This document shows positions 1 to 8,059 of a stretch of DNA of 39,194 nt, in pieces. The DNA comes from an uncultured Prevotella sp. GTDB taxonomy: Bacteria; Bacteroidota; Bacteroidia; Bacteroidales; Bacteroidaceae. The stretch lies in assembly GCA_900547005.1 (NCBI GenBank), contig URER01000023.1, positions 1-39,194 on the forward strand, in the 5' to 3' direction. The number at the start of each line of letters is the position of its first letter. Within the stretch, counting starts at the first letter, position 1. The notes under the pieces were generated by a model. The model saw nothing but the letters and a program-made list of their open reading frames with translations, was not told the origin of the DNA and ran no database searches. Position numbers and translations under genes: made by a program.

Positions 1-9
1 ATGTTTTAC

Positions 10-53
10 ACCATATAAAAAAAAAGAGGCTGCGCCTATTTTGACACAGCACC
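10..53 (-). terminator. terminator-like hairpin or fragment of a repeat end
   Basis: Read on the minus strand, GCTGTG and CGCAGC can pair (one G-U) around a ten-base loop, followed by a run of nine T. No minus-strand gene ends here inside the window, so this may instead be the relic of an insertion-sequence end, since GC-rich ends reading GGCTGTGTCAAAA are familiar from Bacteroidota elements. The rest of 1-217 holds only the presumed leader of the next gene. Confidence 0.3.
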
Positions 54-143
54 ATAGAGTATCTGAATATGTATATACACGAGCAAGAAAACCAAACAAA
101 ATAAGTTTTTCGAACATTCTGCACGATATTCGATAAAAATCAG

Positions 144-151
144 TACCTTTA
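144..151 (+). promoter_or_regulatory. possible -7 box of the AAA-ATPase-like gene
   Basis: TACCTTTA is a one-mismatch fit to the Bacteroidota -7 consensus TAnnTTTG and lies 66 bp upstream of the start codon. No convincing TTTG -33 box is seen at the usual spacing. Confidence 0.35.
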
Positions 152-217
152 CATCCGTAAACAATTAAAGGAAATGGCACATATAAATATGTCGTTATAG
201 ATATAAGATTAAAGGTC

Positions 218-1966
218 ATGAAAGCTAAGAGGAAAAGAATACCATACGGAATGATGAACTTCGTGGATGTGCGCGAAGACGATTGTTACTATGTGGACAA
301 GACAAGGTTCATTGAGAAGATAGAAAACGCAAACCGTTTTTTCTTCTTCATCCGCCCGAGAAGATTCGGAAAGAGTCTCACAATGTCAATGCTCAAGCAC
401 TATTATAATATTTTAGAGGCTGACAGTTTTGAAAAATTGTATGGCGGGCTTTACATCGGTCAACATCCAACCCCGGAACGAAACTCTTACCTTATAATAA
501 GCCTTAACTTTGCTGTGGTAAATGCGGAGATAAACAACTACCGCAGCTCACTGGATGCACACTGCAACACAGAGTTTAATATTTTCTGCGACAGGTATTC
601 TATGTACATACCGGAATCTGTAAAGATAGAAATGAACAAGCAGGACGGTGCGGTAAAGCAATTGGATTTTCTTTATAAACGATGCGCAGAGCTCGGACTC
701 AAGATATATCTGTTTATCGACGAATACGACCATTTCACAAACAAAATTCTCTCCGATCCGGGATGCCTTGAGGAATACAATAGCGAGACTCACGGTACGG
801 GTTATCTTCGTAATTTCTTCGACACGATTAAAGCCGGTACCGATTCTTCTATTAAACGTGTATTCGTTACAGGTGTAAGCCCTGTTACGATGGACGATCT
901 CACGAGCGGATTCAACATCGGCACTAACTATTCGATGTCGGAAGAGTTCAACGAGATGACCGGTTTCACGGAGAAAGAGGTGCGCGATATGCTCGACTAT
1001 TACGCCACAACGTGTGAATTCCATCATACCACCGACGAGCTGATAAAACTGATGAAGCCCTGGTATGACAATTATTGCTTTGCAGAAGAATGCTATGGCC
1101 AAACTACGATGTATAACTCATGCATGGTGTTATATTTCATAGACCAATATATCAACTTCAGAAGATGCGGTATTCCACGCGACATGATAGAGAACAACAT
1201 ACGTGTGGATTATAATAAGCTACGTATGCTTATACGCAAGGATAAGGTATTTGCGCATGATGCCTCTGTAATACAGACACTTGTAGAGCAGGGATTCATT
1301 ACCGGTGAACTAAAAAAGGGCTTTCCTGCTGAGTCTATAGCAAGTCCTGACAATTTTATAAGTTTGCTTTATTACTTTGGTATGCTTACCATCGACGGCA
1401 CATATAGGGGAAATATGAAACTCTCGATACCTAATCAGGTTGTAAGAGACCAAATATACAGCTACCTGCTTGCCAACTACAACGACATAGGTCTGGAGCA
1501 GGACAGCTACGAGAAACGCAAGATGGAAACCGATATGGCTTACGATGGGAACTTCAAGCCGTTCTTCAGTTACATAGAGGAATGTCTGCAACGCTATGCT
1601 TCACAACGCGACAAGCAAAAAGGCGAGGCTTTTGTACATGGCTTCACCTTAGCAATGACCGCACAAAACAAATTCTACCGTCCTGTATCAAAGAAAGACA
1701 CTCAGGCAGGATATGCCGATTTATTCCTGCATCCACTGGATCAGATTTACAAGGATATGGAGCACTCGTACATTATCGAACTGAAATACGCAAAAGGCAA
1801 AGAAACCGCAGAGCGGGTAGAGAAACTGCGCAAAGAAGCTATTGAGCAGGCAAACAGATATGCTGACACCGACACTGTGAAGAACGCAATAGGCAAAACG
1901 AAGTTGCACAAGATTGTGGTAGTTTATCACGGAATGGATATGGCTGTGTGCGAGGAAGTAGAATGA
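218..1966 (+). CDS. AAA-ATPase-like / PD-(D/E)XK nuclease family protein
   Basis: This 582-residue protein matches the AAA-ATPase-like family (PF09820) with a C-terminal PD-(D/E)XK domain (PF08011/DUF1703), a group often present in many copies in Bacteroidota. The N-terminus has the family signature: IPYGMMNF, then YYVDKT, then a P-loop-like RPRRFGKSL near residues 47-55. A Walker B-like LFIDEYDH follows near residue 166. The C-terminal nuclease-like core shows GYADL with D501 and IIELKYAKG with E521 and K523. It lacks a signal peptide and is probably cytoplasmic. Biochemical role is unknown; mobile-element or defence links have been suggested for the family but nothing here proves them. It stands alone, upstream of the polysaccharide operon, with 129 bp between them. 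The ATG at 218 fits the family start. Confidence 0.85.
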   Translation: MKAKRKRIPYGMMNFVDVREDDCYYVDKTRFIEKIENANRFFFFIRPRRFGKSLTMSMLKHYYNILEADSFEKLYGGLYIGQHPTPERNSYLIISLNFAVVNAEINNYRSSLDAHCNTEFNIFCDRYSMYIPESVKIEMNKQDGAVKQLDFLYKRCAELGLKIYLFIDEYDHFTNKILSDPGCLEEYNSETHGTGYLRNFFDTIKAGTDSSIKRVFVTGVSPVTMDDLTSGFNIGTNYSMSEEFNEMTGFTEKEVRDMLDYYATTCEFHHTTDELIKLMKPWYDNYCFAEECYGQTTMYNSCMVLYFIDQYINFRRCGIPRDMIENNIRVDYNKLRMLIRKDKVFAHDASVIQTLVEQGFITGELKKGFPAESIASPDNFISLLYYFGMLTIDGTYRGNMKLSIPNQVVRDQIYSYLLANYNDIGLEQDSYEKRKMETDMAYDGNFKPFFSYIEECLQRYASQRDKQKGEAFVHGFTLAMTAQNKFYRPVSKKDTQAGYADLFLHPLDQIYKDMEHSYIIELKYAKGKETAERVEKLRKEAIEQANRYADTDTVKNAIGKTKLHKIVVVYHGMDMAVCEEVE

Positions 1967-2030
1967 TATATTGCTTCACACATTTACTTATTCAAGAAAA
2001 TATACTTTATATACAATATTTACACATCTT

Positions 2031-2062
2031 ATGAGTTTTCTATTTAAATGGTTAAAACTCAT
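2031..2062. repeat. inverted repeat upstream of polysaccharide operon
   Basis: ATGAGTTTT and AAAACTCAT form a perfect 9-bp inverted repeat around a 14-base AT-rich centre. It lies 34 bp before the first gene of the polysaccharide operon. No T-run follows, so it may be an operator or a weak terminator of the upstream gene. Confidence 0.4.
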
Positions 2063-2095
2063 ATAGAATAGCTTGCAAAACGACAAAAACAAATA

Positions 2096-3121
2096 ATGAA
2101 TACGGAGATTGTATCTGTCATCTGCCCGATATACAACGAGGAGAAGTATATCGAGAAGTGTATAGAGTCGGTATTGGGACAAGATTATCCACAAGACCGT
2201 ATCGAAGTACTGTTTGTAGACGGTATGAGTACAGACAGAACAAGGGATATAGTAAAAGAGTATTCAGAAAAGTATCCACACATAAGACTTGTAGACAATC
2301 CGTTACAGACAGTTCCGCACGCGATGAACCGTAGTATAGAGACCGCTAAAGGAGACATTATTGTCAGACTGGACGGCCATACAGAATATCCTTCTGACTA
2401 TATATCATCATCCGTGCATTATCTTGAGACACTTCCCAAAGCTGAAAATGTGGGAGGTATATGTATAACTCTGCCTTGTAACGAAAGCAATACGGCATAC
2501 GCTATTGCGACCGCCCTAAGCCATCCGTTCGGTATGGGCAATTCTTTATTTAGAATCGGAGCAAAAGATATACATAAAGTAGATACCGTACCTTTTGGAT
2601 GCTTCCATAAGTCTTTGTTCGAGCGCATCGGAAAATATGATACAGAATTAACGAGAAATGAGGACGATGAGCTGAACGGAAGAATAATAAAGAGCGGGGG
2701 ATACATATATCTTGTACCAACAATAAAAACAAAATACTACTCAAGGGATAAGGTATCGAAGGTGCGCAGAATGTTCTATCAATACGGTCTGTATAAGCCG
2801 CTGGTGAACAAGAAACTCGGCAGTCCGGCCACTGTGAGACAGTTTGCGCCGTTAGCGTTCCTGCTCGGAATCATATTTGGAGGAATATTGAGTGCATTCT
2901 CCATATACATAATTTATATATACTTTGCCGTTTTGGCATTGTATCTGGTTATCGGTGTTATCATCGGTTGCAAATGCGCCGCGAAACACCACAGGCCTAT
3001 GCTCATACTGCTCATGCCATACGTGTTTGCCAATGTCCATCTGAGCTATGGATATGGCTACCTTATGGGCATATTAAAGCTAATAGGAAACAAAAAATTT
3101 AACGCAGAGTCTAACAGATAA
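2096..3121 (+). CDS. glycosyltransferase family 2, ExoA-like
   Basis: A 341-residue inverting GT-A glycosyltransferase. The nucleotide-sugar fold begins with VSVICPIYNEEKYIEKCI at residues 6-23. It has VDGMSTD near residue 41 and VRLDGHTEYP in the place of the metal-binding DxD, as in the succinoglycan ExoA group. Later come FGCFHKSLFERIG and the acidic NEDDELNGRI that usually carries the catalytic base. Hydrophobic segments at about 250-300 and near 310-330 should hold it at the inner membrane. It probably adds a sugar to a lipid-linked intermediate; donor and acceptor cannot be read from sequence. It is the first gene of the operon and lies 12 bp upstream of the aminotransferase. A possible -7-like TAGCTTGC sits near 2068. 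Confidence 0.88.
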   Translation: MNTEIVSVICPIYNEEKYIEKCIESVLGQDYPQDRIEVLFVDGMSTDRTRDIVKEYSEKYPHIRLVDNPLQTVPHAMNRSIETAKGDIIVRLDGHTEYPSDYISSSVHYLETLPKAENVGGICITLPCNESNTAYAIATALSHPFGMGNSLFRIGAKDIHKVDTVPFGCFHKSLFERIGKYDTELTRNEDDELNGRIIKSGGYIYLVPTIKTKYYSRDKVSKVRRMFYQYGLYKPLVNKKLGSPATVRQFAPLAFLLGIIFGGILSAFSIYIIYIYFAVLALYLVIGVIIGCKCAAKHHRPMLILLMPYVFANVHLSYGYGYLMGILKLIGNKKFNAESNR

Positions 3122-3133
3122 AAACATAAAGAA

Positions 3134-4327
3134 ATGAAAATACCTTTTTCACCACCAGATATAACAACAGCAGAAGCCGACGAAGTACGCGAGGCATTGC
3201 TGTCGGGATGGATTACCACAGGCCCGAGAACAAAGGAACTCGAACGACAGATTGCTGCCTTTTGCAATGTCAACAAGGCTGTATGTCTGAATTCGGCGAC
3301 TGCCTGCTTGGAAATGGCGTTAAGGATTTTGGGGGTCGGCCTGGGCGACGAGGTCATCACTTCAGCCTATACCTACACCGCCTCGGCAAGTGTGATATGC
3401 CACGTAGGGGCTACGCCCGTGCTTGTTGACACAGGCAAGGACTCGTTCGAGATGGACTATGACAAACTTGCGAATGCCGTAACCGAGAAGACAAAGGCTG
3501 TCATTCCGGTAGACTTGGGTGGTATTCCGTGCGACTACGACCGCATATTCGACATCGCAAACAGCAAAAAAGCACTCTTTTCGCCGAAGACTGATATTCA
3601 GAAAGCGATTGGTAGAGTGGCCATCGTGGCTGATGCCGCACACGCTTTCGGTGCCCGCTGGCATGGCAAGATGGTGGGAAGCATAGCCGACTTCACCTCG
3701 TTCAGCTTCCATGCAGTAAAGAATTTTACTACGGCCGAGGGCGGCGCACTCACATGGAGAGACATTGAGGGCATCGACAACGACCATATCTATAAAGAAC
3801 TTCAACTGCTGTCACTACACGGTCAAAGCAAGGACGCACTGGCAAAGACACAGCTCGGAGCATGGGAGTACGACATTATATCACCGGCTTATAAGTGCAA
3901 CATGACTGACATCATGGCAGCCATCGGGCTGGTGCAGATGAAGCGCTACCCCACCCTGCTCGAACGCCGTAAGCAAATCATAGGGATGTATAACGATGCG
4001 CTTAAGGGATGCAACGTACAGGTGCTCAACCATTACACTGACGAACACACTTCATCAGGTCATCTCTATCTCGTGAGACTGCTCGGCAAGGACTCCGAAT
4101 ATCGCAACAACGTGATAACAGAAATGGCAAAGCGCGATATAGCCTGCAATGTACACTACAAGCCTCTGCCTATGATGACAGCCTACAAGGCCCTGGGATT
4201 CGACATAAAGGACTATCCGAACGCATACGCGCAGTTCTGCAATGAGATAACGCTGCCGTTGCATACCAAACTCACAGACGAAATGGTAGAATACATTATC
4301 AGGAACTTTAAGGAAACGGCATTTTGA
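3134..4327 (+). CDS. DegT/DnrJ/EryC1/StrS sugar aminotransferase
   Basis: A 397-residue PLP-dependent aminotransferase that transfers an amino group to a 4-keto nucleotide sugar. The start IPFSPPDIT and SGWITTGP are typical. VADAAHAFGA supplies the aspartate (D167) that contacts the PLP ring nitrogen, and SFHAVKN carries the Schiff-base lysine K196. Length is normal. The neighbours are a FlaA1/CapD-type 4,6-dehydratase and a PglC/WcfS-like phosphoglycosyl transferase. It therefore probably makes a UDP-4-amino-4,6-dideoxy-HexNAc, in the manner of PglE or Bacteroides fragilis WcfR. No N-acetyltransferase (PglD-like) gene is present in the window, so the amino group might stay free. The stop overlaps the next start by four bases (TTGA), a sign of translational coupling. 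Confidence 0.9.
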   Translation: MKIPFSPPDITTAEADEVREALLSGWITTGPRTKELERQIAAFCNVNKAVCLNSATACLEMALRILGVGLGDEVITSAYTYTASASVICHVGATPVLVDTGKDSFEMDYDKLANAVTEKTKAVIPVDLGGIPCDYDRIFDIANSKKALFSPKTDIQKAIGRVAIVADAAHAFGARWHGKMVGSIADFTSFSFHAVKNFTTAEGGALTWRDIEGIDNDHIYKELQLLSLHGQSKDALAKTQLGAWEYDIISPAYKCNMTDIMAAIGLVQMKRYPTLLERRKQIIGMYNDALKGCNVQVLNHYTDEHTSSGHLYLVRLLGKDSEYRNNVITEMAKRDIACNVHYKPLPMMTAYKALGFDIKDYPNAYAQFCNEITLPLHTKLTDEMVEYIIRNFKETAF

Positions 4328-4911
4328 CACGCATATTTGACATATTGTTAGCAACGCTCGGACTTGTTATACTTTCGCCACTGCTCATTTTTGTGTATGT
4401 GGCGATAGTATTGGAAAGCCGTGGAGGCGGTTTCTACCGGCAGGAACGTACAGGACGGTATGGCAAACCGTTCAGGCTGATTAAGTTCCGTTCGATGTAT
4501 GTCAACGCCGACAAGCACGGTCTCATCACCGTTGGCGGACACGACAACCGCATAACAAGAGTCGGATATTATATACGTAAATACAAGATAGACGAGCTGC
4601 CGCAACTCATCAATGTCGTAAAGGGAGACATGAGCATCGTGGGACCGCGTCCGGAAGTGAAGAAATATACCGACCTCTACACCGAGGAGCAGCGCAAGAT
4701 ATTGGATGTCAGGCCGGGCATAACCGACTATGCGTCGATAAAATACGTAGACGAGAACGAGATATTGGGTACCTCAGACAATCCAGAGCGCACATATATA
4801 GAACATATAATGCCGGACAAGATAAAGCTGAATATGATATATATCAGCCAAAACGGCATAAAAGAATATTTTAAGATTATCTTCCTTACACTCGCCAACA
4901 TTGCAAGATAA
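4324..4911 (+). CDS. small phosphoglycosyl transferase (PglC/WcfS-like sugar transferase)
   Basis: A 195-residue monotopic phosphoglycosyl transferase (bacterial sugar transferase, PF02397). It would move a sugar-1-phosphate from UDP-sugar to undecaprenyl phosphate and so start the repeat unit. A single N-terminal membrane helix (about residues 4-30) with SPLL is followed by GGGFYRQERTGRYGKPF and the KFRSM motif. The catalytic Asp-Glu pair is D90-E91 in KIDELPQL, and VGPRPE follows near 106. It is a short PglC-type enzyme without the extra N-terminal domain of WbaP. The start appears to be TTG at 4324, inside a TTGA overlap with the upstream stop; no ATG is positioned to keep the MxRIFDI beginning. 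Position right after the aminotransferase suggests the 4-amino sugar is its substrate. Confidence 0.88.
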   Translation: MTRIFDILLATLGLVILSPLLIFVYVAIVLESRGGGFYRQERTGRYGKPFRLIKFRSMYVNADKHGLITVGGHDNRITRVGYYIRKYKIDELPQLINVVKGDMSIVGPRPEVKKYTDLYTEEQRKILDVRPGITDYASIKYVDENEILGTSDNPERTYIEHIMPDKIKLNMIYISQNGIKEYFKIIFLTLANIAR

Positions 4912-4955
4912 GTTGCATACCGTGGTGAATGGCCGGAACTTTTCACATAACAACT

Positions 4956-6866
4956 ATGAGGATATTATATAAATTATCACATTGGTACTTCACAAAGAAG
5001 GCTTTACCATATTGGTGCATCCTTCTTATTGACTGTGGAGTGGTGTTCATGTCATATCTTTTCATCTACCAGCAGCTGAATAGCGGTGCCCTACTTCTGA
5101 GCAATTTCCATCAAATTTGCATGACGACACTGATGTACACGCTGTTCTATGGCATGGCATTCAAATGTTTCCATACATACAGCGGCATCCTCCGTTACTC
5201 TTCATTCATCGACCTTCAACGCATAGCATACGCCGTAGCACTCGGCGGTACCACCTCTTATGCCATACATCTATTAGTAGGACATACTTATCCACTTTAT
5301 TTTATAAGCGGCCAATACATACTTTTGGCATCGTTGCTTTCGGGAGGAATGCTGTGGGCATTGCGCATATTAATGAAGATTCTGTACGAAGTATCGGTAA
5401 AAAGCATCAACTCCAAGTACACATATATATATGGTACGGACAGCAGTGCAATAGCCTTAGCAAAACATTTCAGGAACGAAAGCCCCCAGAAGTTTGACAT
5501 CAAAGGCTTTATAACAGAAAACCGAGATGCAAAGCATCATGAGTTGATGGGCGAAAAGATATACATTCTTGATGAGACTTTGCCCGAACGGATGAAAGAC
5601 AACGGCATTGAGGCGTTTGTCGTAACTAATGGAAAGCTGGCAAGTTTCCGCAACAATCAGGAAATGCAAAACGCAATCATCAAGGCGGGTATAAAGATTT
5701 ACGTTCAAAGAAATGAGGAGGAATGGAAAGACGGCGGCATAGACAAGCCCGCACTCAAGCATATTGAAATAGAAGACCTGCTGCCACGCGACGAGATACA
5801 GATTGACATGGACGCTGTCGGTACTCTTCTGCGGGGCAAGAGCATCATGATTACCGGCTCGGCAGGCAGCATCGGCAGTGAGATTGTGCGCCAAGTGGCG
5901 AAGTTCAAGCCTGAGATGATGTTGCTAATAGACCAGGCCGAGACTCCGCAGCACGACATCCGCCTGTTCATGCAAAAGAATTATCCACACATCAAGGCCG
6001 AAACCATAGTAACCACAATATGCAACAAAGGCCGTATGGAGACGCTGTTCGAAACCTACAAGCCCGATTACGTGTTCCATGCAGCAGCATACAAGCACGT
6101 GCCCATGATGGAAGACAACCCTTGCGAGGCCATTCAGAACAACGTGGAAGGAACGAGAAACATCGCCGACCTGTCCGTGAAGTACGGCGTAAAGAAGTTC
6201 GTGATGATTTCAACCGATAAGGCCGTGAACCCGACCAACGTGATGGGATGCAGCAAACGCATCTGCGAAATCTATGTGCAGAGCCTCGACAAGGCGATAA
6301 AGGACGGCAAGACTGAGGGCGTTACACAATTCGTTACAACCCGTTTCGGCAACGTCTTAGGCTCCAACGGTTCTGTAATACCATTGTTCAAGGAACAGAT
6401 AAGGAACGGAGGACCGGTAACGGTAACACATCCAGATATCTTCCGCTACTTCATGCTCATCCCCGAAGCCTGCAAGTTAGTTCTCGAAGCAGGCACAATG
6501 GGCCACGGAGGAGAGATTTTCGTGTTCGATATGGGCGCGCCGGTGAAGATTGTAGACTTGGCAAAGCGCATGATTAAACTGAGCGGAGCAGAGAACATTG
6601 AGATAAAATATACAGGATTGCGCGACGGCGAGAAGCTCTATGAGGAGGTTCTCAACGATCAGGAAATAAACAAACCGACTCAGAACGACAAGATAAAGAT
6701 TGCCACAGTGCGCGAGTATGACTTCGCCGAGGTCTGCAATAACATTGAAAGACTGATAGCGAACAGCTATAAATACGATGATATGGAAACCGTAGCAAAC
6801 ATGAAAGAGATTGTTCCTGAATACAAGAGCAACCATTCTGTTTACGAAATCCTTGATAAGAAATGA
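4956..6866 (+). CDS. membrane-bound nucleotide-sugar 4,6-dehydratase (FlaA1/CapD/WbpM family)
   Basis: About 636 residues, the usual length for CapD/WbpM/PglF proteins. Four hydrophobic segments occupy roughly residues 18-145. A Rossmann-like CoA-binding-type domain follows (about 150-260), and the catalytic SDR domain begins with ITGSAGSIGSE at 299-309. Family marks are AAAYKHVP (376), STDKAVNP (419) and MGCSK, where M430 and K434 replace the usual Tyr-x-x-x-Lys pair, as in the 4,6-dehydratases. It should convert UDP-GlcNAc to the 4-keto-6-deoxy sugar that the aminotransferase uses. The ATG at 4956 gives the start closest to relatives; an in-frame ATG at 4929 would add nine residues. Its end overlaps the next gene by four bases (ATGA). 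Confidence 0.9.
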   Translation: MRILYKLSHWYFTKKALPYWCILLIDCGVVFMSYLFIYQQLNSGALLLSNFHQICMTTLMYTLFYGMAFKCFHTYSGILRYSSFIDLQRIAYAVALGGTTSYAIHLLVGHTYPLYFISGQYILLASLLSGGMLWALRILMKILYEVSVKSINSKYTYIYGTDSSAIALAKHFRNESPQKFDIKGFITENRDAKHHELMGEKIYILDETLPERMKDNGIEAFVVTNGKLASFRNNQEMQNAIIKAGIKIYVQRNEEEWKDGGIDKPALKHIEIEDLLPRDEIQIDMDAVGTLLRGKSIMITGSAGSIGSEIVRQVAKFKPEMMLLIDQAETPQHDIRLFMQKNYPHIKAETIVTTICNKGRMETLFETYKPDYVFHAAAYKHVPMMEDNPCEAIQNNVEGTRNIADLSVKYGVKKFVMISTDKAVNPTNVMGCSKRICEIYVQSLDKAIKDGKTEGVTQFVTTRFGNVLGSNGSVIPLFKEQIRNGGPVTVTHPDIFRYFMLIPEACKLVLEAGTMGHGGEIFVFDMGAPVKIVDLAKRMIKLSGAENIEIKYTGLRDGEKLYEEVLNDQEINKPTQNDKIKIATVREYDFAEVCNNIERLIANSYKYDDMETVANMKEIVPEYKSNHSVYEILDKK

Positions 6867-7477
6867 GCCATATAAACAAATACGGAAACGGTATTTCACA
6901 ACATATAAAGCGCGCCATTGACTTTCTGCTGGCACTTGTATGCCTTGTTCTGTTCTCGCCCGTGTTCTTAGTATGTTACATTGGTATACGGAGAGAAGAC
7001 GGTTGCCCCGTAATATTCTCGCAAGAGCGTATCGGCAGAGGCGGAAAACCGTTTATGATACTGAAGTTCAGAACGATGAAAGAAGAGGCTGAGAAGGACG
7101 GCGTGCCTCAGTTGGCAGAGAAAGAAGACAGCCGGCTCACTCCTTTCGGCGGCTGGCTGCGCAAGCATCATCTCGATGAACTGCCACAACTGTGGAACGT
7201 TCTTAGGGGAGATATGGCCTTTATAGGCCCGCGTCCCGAGCGGAAATACTTCATCGACAAGATTATGGAACACGACCCGCGCTATGAACTGCTCTATCAG
7301 ATACGTCCGGGAGTAACGTCTTACGCCACATTATACAACGGATACACCGACACTATGGAGAAGATGCTACGCCGCCTGGAGCTCGATCTTTATTATCTGG
7401 AGCACCGGTCGTGGTGGCTCGACACAAAAATTCTGTTCAATACATTCCTTAATATCGCGTTTGGAAAAAAGTTCTAA
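6863..7477 (+). CDS. second phosphoglycosyl transferase / sugar transferase
   Basis: A 204-residue bacterial sugar transferase (PF02397), a distant paralogue of the one at 4324-4911. One membrane helix lies at about residues 16-41. It is followed by FSQERIGRGGKPF, LKFRTM, the catalytic D105-E106 in HLDELPQLW, and IGPRPERKYF. It probably transfers a sugar phosphate to undecaprenyl phosphate or acts on a neighbouring pathway. Two priming enzymes within 3 kb is noteworthy. It starts inside the stop of the dehydratase gene (ATGA overlap), so the two are probably translated together. It is the last gene of the operon, ahead of a strong terminator. Confidence 0.88.
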   Translation: MSHINKYGNGISQHIKRAIDFLLALVCLVLFSPVFLVCYIGIRREDGCPVIFSQERIGRGGKPFMILKFRTMKEEAEKDGVPQLAEKEDSRLTPFGGWLRKHHLDELPQLWNVLRGDMAFIGPRPERKYFIDKIMEHDPRYELLYQIRPGVTSYATLYNGYTDTMEKMLRRLELDLYYLEHRSWWLDTKILFNTFLNIAFGKKF

Positions 7478-7483
7478 CCAATA

Positions 7484-7535
7484 AATAATGGCAGACAGAT
7501 GTCCAATATTCTGTCTGCCATTATTGTTTTCTTTT
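7484..7535 (+). terminator. rho-independent terminator of the polysaccharide operon
   Basis: A perfect 16-bp stem (AATAATGGCAGACAGA and its complement) around a ten-base loop is followed by a T-rich tail. It begins seven bases after the stop of the last operon gene. It may also help insulate the convergent lipoprotein gene. Confidence 0.85.
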
Positions 7536-7618
7536 GTATTTCGCCAGCTTTTCAGATGCATTTCCAACGACACGGCAATCTTTGACGCACTTTCCGGCAA
7601 GCGCTGATATGAGCAATA

Positions 7619-8059
7619 TCAGAACTTCTTGAAACTCAATCTCAGTTCATCCGTTGCGAGAGTCATGCGATTGGCGCTAATCCCTTCTATGCGGAAAGTC
7701 TCGTCAAGGGCGTTAACACCATAAGGCGACAATATAGACGGGTCCTCCACCTTTATGTCGCCCTCCTCCCGGTTGTCCTTGTACGGGTCGTAAAGACGCA
7801 GGGAAGAGTTCGTATTCTCGAAATGGAACAAGTACCCCCGCGTCTCTTTGTCATAGTCCGTAACATTCACGAGTCCCACCTGAACGCTCCAGAACACGCG
7901 CCGTTCAGACAAATCGCACACGCCGCCAGTAGCCAGCGTGTCTACACGCTCCATGTGCCAGAAGCCGTCAAGGTCGCCGTTGTCCGACGTTTCAATGTCG
8001 CACGAAGCCATACACGATGCCATCAATGCTGCTATAAAGAATGATTTTATTGCTTTCAT
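7619..8059 (-). CDS. small lipoprotein, lipocalin-like, next to wzi
   Basis: A 146-residue protein with a lipoprotein leader. After MKAIKSFFIAALMASCMASC the likely lipidated cysteine is C20, with C16 as an alternative. The mature part begins DIETSDNGDLDGFWHMERVDT and has alternating beta-strand character, with VFWSVQVGLVNV and GYLFHFENTNSSLRLYD. This resembles the lipocalin-like lipoproteins common in Bacteroidota. I do not recognise a specific family. The ATG overlaps the stop of the upstream Wzi-like gene (ATGA at 8056-8059), so the two proteins are probably made together and may act together at the outer membrane. Confidence 0.75.
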   Translation of the reverse strand: MKAIKSFFIAALMASCMASCDIETSDNGDLDGFWHMERVDTLATGGVCDLSERRVFWSVQVGLVNVTDYDKETRGYLFHFENTNSSLRLYDPYKDNREEGDIKVEDPSILSPYGVNALDETFRIEGISANRMTLATDELRLSFKKF

